Source: JAJNBD01 sp964471475 (GTDB lineage: Bacteria > Pseudomonadota > Gammaproteobacteria > CAISUE01). Taken from it: a DNA stretch of 12,313 nucleotides. This document shows positions 7,210-12,313 of the stretch, piece after piece. Numbering within the stretch: position 1 is the stretch's first letter; each line of letters starts with the position of its first letter. The stretch covers positions 1 through 12,313 of the forward strand of contig CAYYFQ010000038.1 in NCBI GenBank assembly GCA_964471475.1, given 5' to 3'. The position numbers were made by a program, and so were the translations under genes. Under the pieces are notes generated by a model, which saw nothing but the letters and a program-made list of their open reading frames with translations, did not search any database and was not told the origin of the DNA.

Positions 7210-8955
7210 CTAATCGCTTTCAAGCGTCGTAATATTACTAGCCGCCTGCTCTTCGGAAGGAGGCGCTGTTTCAGGCGAAGCATCATCAGGCAACGTACCT
7301 AAAACACGTAAAGTACCCGCCGCAATTTTAGCGAATACCGGTCCTGCCGTATAGCCACCAAAAAATACCCCGCCATGAGGATCATGAATCATCACTAACA
7401 CCAAAATTTGAGGATTTTTTGCGGGCACTAAACCCACGAAAGTTCCATTATGGCGATCATGCATATACCCATGGGCCCCCAAAATCCAAGCAGTTCCTGT
7501 TTTGCCGGTTATACGAAACCCTGGTACTTTGGCAAGAGGCGCTGTCCCACTAGGACCATAAATAACCGATTCCAATAAATTCAGAAGCTCACGCGCCTTT
7601 TCAGGGGAAACCACCTGAACCCCTTGAGGTGGCTGGGACAATTTTAACAGTGAAATGGGTAATAAAACGCCATTATTTCCTAAAGCCGCGTAAGCGCGCG
7701 CCAATTGCATAGGCGTGACTGATAATCCATAGCCAAAAGACATTTCTGCCAAATCAATTTGGCGCCAAGGGTTTTCTTTACGTAGAACCCCCGTACTTTC
7801 CCCGGGAAAATCACTTCCCGTGGGCGCTCCAAAACCAAAAGCATGAAAAGTTTCCCACAAACGATCATAAGGAAGGGATAAAGTAATTTTTGTCATTCCT
7901 ACGTTACTGGATTTTGCTAATAACGTAGCCATATCGATCACCCCATTTCTATGCTCATCAGAAACGCGACGCCCGTCTACGTATAAGTAACCTGGAGTGG
8001 TATCTACCGTAGAATTCGAGTGATACTTTCCGCTTGTTAATGCACTCATCATCGAAAAAGATTTCATGACGGAGCCTGGCTCATATAAATCAGTAAAAGC
8101 CCGATTACGATACACATCAGCGCGACCACCGGTGGGACGATTATTGGGATTATAAGAGGGAATGTTAACATTCGCTAATACTTCGCCAGTTTTTACATCA
8201 AGCACAATGGCGGTTCCAGCTTTTGCTTTATACTTTTCCACGCCTTGTTCTAAGGCTTGATAGGCTAAAAACTGAATGCGACGATCGATACTCGTTGTCA
8301 GATGGTGCCCTGGCACCGCTTTTTTGATGGAACGCACATCTTCCACGACACGACCAAATCGATCTTTGATGACTTCCGTTTTCCCTGCCACCCCACTTAA
8401 CCAATCGTTATAAGCCAACTCCAAACCTTCTTGACCATGATCATCAATATTAGTGAACCCCAATACATGTGCTGTTACCTCTCCTTCCGGATAAAATCGA
8501 CGATACTGTTGTTGAATATACACTCCAGGAATACCTAGCGCTTTAATCCGTGAACCGGTAAGAGGATCTAAGCTACGTTTTAAATATAAAAATTCTTTGT
8601 GAGGATTTTTTTGAATGCGCGTCAGTAGTTGCTCACTCGTAATATTTAAATACTTTGCCATGGTGATGATATTCGGATTATTCCCATCAAAACTAGAAGG
8701 ATCAACCCACACGGCACTCACAGGTGAACTAATAGCAAGCGGTGAGCCATTGCGATCTAATAACATCCCGCGATATGCTGGAATGTCCAATACACGCACG
8801 GCCCGCATATCTCCTTGGCTTTTTAAAAACGCACGATTGAAAATCGAAAGATAGACAATGCGTGCCACCAGCGTCAATGCACAGATAATAAGAATTATCA
8901 AGAGTATCTGAAAACGCCAATTGTTTTTGGGCGTCCGTTCAACATTAAAATACAT
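7210..8955 (-). CDS. ftsI: Peptidoglycan D,D-transpeptidase FtsI (PBP3)
   Basis: A 581-residue class B penicillin-binding protein that cross-links septal peptidoglycan in the divisome. One N-terminal membrane helix (about 16-37) is followed by the pedestal domain (RGMLLDRNG, 62-70) and the transpeptidase domain. The three active-site motifs are complete: SVMK (295-298), SSN (349-351) and KTGT (485-488). Positions and spacing are close to E. coli FtsI (S307, S359-N361, K494). The MSFGYGLSVTPMQLARAYA segment (405-423) is diagnostic of FtsI/SpoVD. A GAAGG site lies about 7 nt before the ATG. In most gammaproteobacteria the gene lies between ftsL and murE in the dcw cluster. Here parB follows instead, and a divergent trxA lies upstream. 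A second, specialised FtsI paralogue cannot be excluded. Confidence 0.93.
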   Translation of the reverse strand: MYFNVERTPKNNWRFQILLIILIICALTLVARIVYLSIFNRAFLKSQGDMRAVRVLDIPAYRGMLLDRNGSPLAISSPVSAVWVDPSSFDGNNPNIITMAKYLNITSEQLLTRIQKNPHKEFLYLKRSLDPLTGSRIKALGIPGVYIQQQYRRFYPEGEVTAHVLGFTNIDDHGQEGLELAYNDWLSGVAGKTEVIKDRFGRVVEDVRSIKKAVPGHHLTTSIDRRIQFLAYQALEQGVEKYKAKAGTAIVLDVKTGEVLANVNIPSYNPNNRPTGGRADVYRNRAFTDLYEPGSVMKSFSMMSALTSGKYHSNSTVDTTPGYLYVDGRRVSDEHRNGVIDMATLLAKSSNVGMTKITLSLPYDRLWETFHAFGFGAPTGSDFPGESTGVLRKENPWRQIDLAEMSFGYGLSVTPMQLARAYAALGNNGVLLPISLLKLSQPPQGVQVVSPEKARELLNLLESVIYGPSGTAPLAKVPGFRITGKTGTAWILGAHGYMHDRHNGTFVGLVPAKNPQILVLVMIHDPHGGVFFGGYTAGPVFAKIAAGTLRVLGTLPDDASPETAPPSEEQAASNITTLESD

Positions 8956-8988
8956 TCATTGGCCTTCTCAAAAATCTAAAATTTCCCA

Positions 8989-9017
8989 ATTTTACCTAAC
9001 AAAGAGGCAAATGTCGA
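8989..9017 (-). promoter_or_regulatory. Probable sigma70-type promoter for ftsI-parB
   Basis: On the minus strand TCGACA (9017-9012; 5 of 6 to TTGACA) and TAAAAT (8994-8989; 5 of 6 to TATAAT) have a 17-bp spacer. The start would fall about 25-30 nt before the ftsI ATG. Confidence 0.6.
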
Positions 9018-9050
9018 AAGCTAACCTAATTCCTAATTTATAAATTCAAT

Positions 9051-9079
9051 TTGAACCCAACAGCAAAATGGTTTAATAT
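9051..9079 (+). promoter_or_regulatory. Probable sigma70-type promoter for trxA
   Basis: TTGAAC (9051-9056) and TAATAT (9074-9079) are separated by 17 bp, about 30 nt upstream of the trxA ATG. It diverges from the ftsI promoter within the same gap. Confidence 0.6.
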
Positions 9080-9110
9080 GAAGATAACTACTTTAAGGAG
9101 TGTTTATTTT

Positions 9111-9437
9111 ATGTCTGACCTCGTTTTACACATTAATGATGTTAATTTTGACTCCATTGTTTTGCAAGCTAAAACGCCTGTTTTAGTAGATTTTTGGGCA
9201 CAATGGTGCGGTCCCTGCCGTATGATTGCACCCCTCCTGGATGAAATTGCAAGTGAATATAAAGATAAATTATTAATTGTTAAAATCGATGTCGATAATA
9301 ATTCGCAAACACCGACAAAATACGGCGTGCGAGGCATTCCAAGTTTGTTGTTGTTTAAAGAAGGCCAACTCGTTGCCACTAAAGTTGGTGCATTGAGTAA
9401 ATCACAATTGCAAGTATTTATTGATACCAATATTTAA
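9111..9437 (+). CDS. trxA: Thioredoxin 1
   Basis: A 108-residue cytoplasmic disulfide reductase that supplies electrons to ribonucleotide reductase, methionine sulfoxide reductases and oxidised proteins, itself reduced by thioredoxin reductase. The active site is WCGPC (W32, C33, C36) inside VDFWAQWCGPC, with the buried acid D27 and the cis-proline in GIPSL (P77). Length matches E. coli TrxA closely. I place the start at ATG 9111 because AAGGAG (9095-9100) sits 10 nt before it; an in-frame ATG at 9051 overlaps the likely -35 box and would add 20 non-family residues. A small exported-protein gene follows after 24 nt and may share the transcript. Confidence 0.96.
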   Translation: MSDLVLHINDVNFDSIVLQAKTPVLVDFWAQWCGPCRMIAPLLDEIASEYKDKLLIVKIDVDNNSQTPTKYGVRGIPSLLLFKEGQLVATKVGALSKSQLQVFIDTNI

Positions 9438-9461
9438 TTTTTTAAGCAAAAGGAGATTGTT

Positions 9462-9884
9462 ATGAAATTGTCATTTAAAACCGTTGGTTTCGCAAGTATC
9501 TTATTAACTACCGCTTTAGGAGCATGGCTTCCCGTTGCTGCTCAACAAGCCATGAATCAATTACAAATTGCACAGATCAATCCAGCCTTAGTTCCATCTT
9601 TCCAAACCAGTGGTGCAATCGTTAATTTTTACGGGGAAAATTATATTGTAGATCAACCACAAGTGTGTGAAGGACCAAGTTCTGCTCATGTTTGCAGCGT
9701 GAATTTGTCACACCTATCCGCTGACCCTGGCATTACCGTTAACATCAATCAACGTTTAATCAACGGAAATGTAGTCACCACTTTAAGCGCTCGCCCAGAT
9801 GGAAAACGTTACCAAGTTAATTACACTCAATACGGTCAAGGGACTGTATTAAATGTGAATAGCATTACCCGTATTTGGAATTAA
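9462..9884 (+). CDS. Small exported protein of unknown function
   Basis: I do not recognise this family. The 140 residues begin with a classic signal peptide: KLSFK, then a hydrophobic core (about 7-24), and a probable cleavage after VAA (25-27). The mature protein of about 113 residues has two cysteines nine apart (C69 and C78 of the precursor), which could form a periplasmic disulfide, and no further membrane segment. The second half alternates polar and hydrophobic residues (for example GITVNINQRLINGNVVTTLS and KRYQVNYTQYGQGTVLNVN), suggesting a small beta-rich domain. A strong ribosome site AAGGAG (9450-9455) lies 6 nt before the ATG. It follows trxA closely, but cytoplasmic thioredoxin would not act on it directly. 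The gene is well formed and likely expressed. Confidence 0.8.
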   Translation: MKLSFKTVGFASILLTTALGAWLPVAAQQAMNQLQIAQINPALVPSFQTSGAIVNFYGENYIVDQPQVCEGPSSAHVCSVNLSHLSADPGITVNINQRLINGNVVTTLSARPDGKRYQVNYTQYGQGTVLNVNSITRIWN

Positions 9885-9907
9885 TAATACTGAAGTCATT
9901 TATCAAA

Positions 9908-9970
9908 GCCTCTTCTACACAGCTTAAGGCACACACATGTTTTTATAGTGTGCCGTCGTTGCGAAGAGGC
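9908..9970. repeat. Nested inverted repeats downstream of the exported-protein gene
   Basis: An outer 8-bp pair, GCCTCTTC (9908-9915) with GAAGAGGC (9963-9970), encloses an inner 7-bp pair, GGCACAC (9928-9934) with GTGTGCC (9948-9954). Transcribed RNA would fold as a two-stem hairpin with an internal loop. No U-run follows, so it is not a classical terminator. Confidence 0.6.
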
Positions 9971-9985
9971 GTTGTTGCATAAATC
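9968..9985 (+). mobile_element. Possible IS5-family (IS903-like) terminal inverted repeat remnant
   Basis: GGCGTTGTTGCATAAATC matches the 18-bp IS903 terminal repeat as I recall it (GGCTTTGTTGAATAAATC) at 16 of 18 positions. No transposase is present nearby, so this would be a solo end or a scar. It overlaps the outer arm of the adjacent hairpin. Confidence 0.4.
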
Positions 9986-10003
9986 GCAGCACAACCGCGA
10001 TCC

Positions 10004-10022
10004 GGGTATTTAAAGAATACCC
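10004..10022. terminator. Short hairpin between convergent genes, weak terminator candidate
   Basis: GGGTATT / TAAAG / AATACCC forms a perfect 7-bp stem between the convergent exported-protein and typA genes. There is no U-tract on either side (ATAAAAACC on plus), so termination activity is doubtful. Confidence 0.3.
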
Positions 10023-10044
10023 ATAAAAACCACAAACCCCTGCG

Positions 10045-11853
10045 TTATCGAGATGCCCGCTTCCTATCACTTTCCTTTAATAATTTTTTGCGAATACGAA
10101 TATGATGCGGCGTCACTTCAACCAACTCATCTTCTTCAATAAACTCTAAAGCTTGTTCCAATGACAAATTAAGTGGTGGAGTTAAAATAATATTTTCATC
10201 AGAACCTGAAGCACGTACGTTAGTCAGTTGTTTTTCTCGACTCGCATTGACAACAAGATCATTATCTCGATTATGCAAACCTATAATCATCCCTTCGTAA
10301 AGTTCTACTTGAGGGCATACTAATAAAGCACCTCGCTCTTGTAAGTTATACAAAGCATAAGCCGTGGTTTTACCAGGGCCATTGGCAATTAATACCCCAT
10401 TTTGGCGAGCAGCCACTTTACCTTTTTTAGCAGGTCCATAATGATCAAAAATGCTAAAAATTAACCCGGTTCCAGAAGTCGCCGTCATGAACTCCGTACG
10501 AAATCCAATTAAACCACGAGTAGGAATTAAATATTCTAAACGAACACGTCCGTGCGAATCAGAAATCATATTTTTCAAGTCGCCACGGCGCATGCCTAGC
10601 TTTTCCATCACAGCCCCTTGGTGCTGTTCGTCAATATCTAACGTCACCATTTCATAAGGTTCTTGTAATTCACCGTCTACTTCTTTCATGATCACTTCAG
10701 GTCGTGAAACAGCGAGCTCGTATCCTTCACGGCGCATATTTTCAATTAAAATAGAAAGATGCAACTCTCCACGCCCAGAAACTTTAAATTTATCAGGATC
10801 GTCGGTTGGCTCCACTCGCAAAGCAACATTATGAATTAATTCACGTTCTAAACGTTCTTTTAAGTGGCGACTGGTCACATATTTGCCATCTTTCCCTGCA
10901 AAAGGAGAAGTATTCACCATAAACATCATGCTGACGGTCGGTTCATCCACTAATAACGGTGGTAAAGCTTCAACGGCAGTAGGATCACACAAGGTATCGG
11001 AAATTTTTAAATTTTCAATACCTGTAATCGCTACAATCTCGCCCGCTTCAGCGTCGGGCACTTCTACGCGGTCTAATCCCTTATAACCAAAAATTTGTAG
11101 CACTCTCCCTGGCCGAGTTTGCCCTTCAGAGTTAATCAAGGTCACATTGGTATTCGATTTGATTTTTCCACGTTGAATACGACCAATCCCAATCGCACCC
11201 AGATAGCTCGAATAATCCAATGAGGTAATTTGCATTTGAAAGGGCTTATCTAAATCCACGTTAGGCGCAGGCACATATTTAACAATCGTTTCAAATAACG
11301 GTTTCATATCCACACCGGGCACTGCAGGATCTAACGTTGCATAGCCTTGCAAAGCGGAGGTGTACACAATGGGAAAATCTAACTGAGTATCATTCGCACC
11401 AAGCGCAATAAAAAGATCAAACACTTGATCGATCACCCAGTTAGGACGCGCACTTGGTCGATCAATCTTATTAATGACCACAATAGGGTTTAAGCCCCTA
11501 GCAAAAGCTTTTTGCGTCACGAAACGCGTTTGCGGCATAGGGCCATCAACAGCATCCACTAACAACAAAACCGAATCCACCATGGATAATACACGTTCCA
11601 CTTCTCCCCCAAAATCAGCGTGTCCAGGAGTATCCACGATATTAATTAAATAGCCATTCCAAGTGACAGCCGCGTTTTTTGCCAAAATCGTAATTCCACG
11701 CTCTTGTTCAAGTTCATTAAAATCCATGAGACGTTTAACCGGAGCAGCTCGCTCCGAAAGCATCCCAGATTGCTGGAACAAACAATCCACCAAAGTAGTT
11801 TTACCATGATCAACGTGAGCGATAATGGCGATATTTCTTATTTTGTCAGTCAT
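10045..11853 (-). CDS. typA: Ribosome-binding GTPase TypA/BipA
   Basis: A 602-residue translational GTPase related to EF-G and LepA. It binds 70S ribosomes under stress or in the cold and aids 50S assembly. The G domain is complete: G1 AHVDHGKT (12-19), G2 RGITI (52-56), G3 DTPGH (74-78), G4 NKID (128-131), and G5 TSAL. Domains II, III and V follow, and the TypA-specific C-terminal domain includes RNGVLIANGPGKTTAYAL and GLHNRDNDLVVN. I choose ATG 11853 (MTDKIRNIAIIAHVDHGKT), which aligns with the E. coli N-terminus; a GTG 9 nt upstream would add only MLS. The ribosome site is weak. Length is normal. It stands alone on the minus strand, with no partner gene close by. Confidence 0.97.
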   Translation of the reverse strand: MTDKIRNIAIIAHVDHGKTTLVDCLFQQSGMLSERAAPVKRLMDFNELEQERGITILAKNAAVTWNGYLINIVDTPGHADFGGEVERVLSMVDSVLLLVDAVDGPMPQTRFVTQKAFARGLNPIVVINKIDRPSARPNWVIDQVFDLFIALGANDTQLDFPIVYTSALQGYATLDPAVPGVDMKPLFETIVKYVPAPNVDLDKPFQMQITSLDYSSYLGAIGIGRIQRGKIKSNTNVTLINSEGQTRPGRVLQIFGYKGLDRVEVPDAEAGEIVAITGIENLKISDTLCDPTAVEALPPLLVDEPTVSMMFMVNTSPFAGKDGKYVTSRHLKERLERELIHNVALRVEPTDDPDKFKVSGRGELHLSILIENMRREGYELAVSRPEVIMKEVDGELQEPYEMVTLDIDEQHQGAVMEKLGMRRGDLKNMISDSHGRVRLEYLIPTRGLIGFRTEFMTATSGTGLIFSIFDHYGPAKKGKVAARQNGVLIANGPGKTTAYALYNLQERGALLVCPQVELYEGMIIGLHNRDNDLVVNASREKQLTNVRASGSDENIILTPPLNLSLEQALEFIEEDELVEVTPHHIRIRKKLLKESDRKRASR

Positions 11854-12206
11854 GGATAGCACTCGTTAATTTTTGAAAAGTCCGACAGTTTACCAGAAAA
11901 GCCTCGTTAGTTGTAGCGCTGCGTTCTACTTTTTCATAAAACTCAACCCAATTCACCTAACCGGGTTTATGTTATAAGTACCTTTAACTGTCCACCATAA
12001 TTTGAGCTAAAGCTTGAAAATACTCAACACATACTAACATTGCAGACCAAATTCAGCGTTTTCGAAGCTTATGTGACCGCTCCATTATCGTAGTTTAGGG
12101 TCATTTTTATCGAATTTATGATAATATTACCCATAAATTAATCATATTTTTTATTAAAATATGGTAAATATGCAGAGGGAGGTGAAAATCCAAGTGGGTA
12201 GTGCTT
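11854..12206. other. Gene-free stretch upstream of typA
   Basis: About 350 AT-rich bases with no convincing reading frame. It must contain the typA promoter, but I could not single out a -35/-10 pair with good spacing. It includes an AT-rich palindrome at 12143-12163 and a segment with pairing potential (12172-12238), discussed in the findings. Confidence 0.6.
12143..12163. repeat. AT-rich perfect inverted repeat
   Basis: CATATTTT and AAAATATG flank a TTATT loop, an 8-bp perfect stem with 5-nt centre. It could be an operator or part of a terminator-like structure downstream of the minus-strand fragment at 12207. Chance occurrence in AT-rich DNA is possible. Confidence 0.4.
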
Positions 12207-12313
12207 TTACTTCACGCTAATTCCCACATACGGTCTGCCAAAACTCCCTAAGGGTTTTTTCTCATAATAAGCCTTCGCGTTTTTCGTCGCAAAAGGCCCC
12301 GTAAATACTTTGA
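12207..12313 (-). CDS. C-terminal fragment of an unidentified protein (5' end outside window)
   Basis: On the minus strand one frame is open from the edge (codon start 12311) for 34 residues to the TAA at 12209-12207. The peptide begins KVFTGPFATKNAKAYYEKK and ends GRPYVGISVK. The pattern of a beta strand followed by GPF, a short gap and an alanine-bearing helix recalls the C-terminal half of a SPOR (peptidoglycan-binding) domain, but 34 residues are too few to be sure. Composition looks protein-like, while other frames here are short. It would lie upstream of typA on the same strand, separated by about 350 bp, so probably in a separate transcript. Confidence 0.4.
   Translation of the reverse strand, partial: KVFTGPFATKNAKAYYEKKPLGSFGRPYVGISVK

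Noticed and set aside
9051..9110. 20-residue N-terminal extension of thioredoxin
   Set aside because: It overlaps a good promoter, while the ATG at 9111 has AAGGAG at proper spacing and matches family length.
9104..9430. 108-codon minus-strand open frame opposite trxA
   Set aside because: It is the antisense of a well-supported thioredoxin gene, without a ribosome site or recognisable product.
12172..12240. Cobalamin riboswitch suggested by GGTGAAAATCC
   Set aside because: The CCCGCxACTG element is missing, the segment is too short, and no transport or B12 gene follows in the window.

Overview
The window looks like a chromosomal stretch of a low-GC Gram-negative gammaproteobacterium. LpxK (lipid A), a class B divisome penicillin-binding protein, an M23 peptidase with one membrane anchor and BipA/TypA are all of gammaproteobacterial type. 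The AT-rich composition and the short palindromic repeats of the 'GTCATgCCaGC' and 'GTCATCCCGCG' kind would suit a host-associated member of the Legionellales (Legionella/Coxiella/Rickettsiella side). That placement is inference; no rRNA or other marker is present.

Layout. (1) Bases 1-3233, plus strand: the 3' end of a multidomain synthase or stand-alone protein carrying a thioesterase domain with a complete Ser-Asp-His set, then a DHA1-type MFS exporter, then an exported alpha/beta hydrolase resembling PAF-acetylhydrolase. This reads as the downstream end of a nonribosomal peptide or polyketide locus: release, export, and possibly an accessory hydrolase. (2) Bases 3245-4523, minus strand: a 54-residue rubredoxin, easily overlooked, lies 4 nt behind an M23 murein peptidase. 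A divergent promoter region separates them from lpxK (4600-5670, plus). (3) Bases 5671-6331: a 660-bp gene-free block packed with inverted repeats. It contains two MITE-like pairs of about 145 and 152 bp and a further hairpin, and is bounded by imperfect 31-32-bp direct repeats. (4) Bases 6332-8955, minus: ftsI and parB form a tight two-gene unit with a good sigma70-type promoter. Neither gene has its usual partners (ftsL/murE, parA) beside it. (5) Bases 9111-9884, plus: trxA with its own strong promoter, followed by a small exported protein I do not recognise. (6) Bases 9908-10022: nested inverted repeats and a sequence resembling the terminal repeat of IS903-type (IS5-family) elements. (7) Bases 10045-11853, minus: typA/bipA. 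(8) Bases 11854-12313: a gap with an AT-rich palindrome, then a probable C-terminal fragment of another minus-strand gene running off the window.

Most of the window is housekeeping (envelope, division, segregation, redox, translation). The parts deserving attention are the truncated natural-product end, the ftsI-parB pairing, the repeat block touching the 3' end of lpxK, and the unrecognised exported protein. I found no clear evidence of a wholly new system such as a defence island, CRISPR array or toxin-antitoxin pair.
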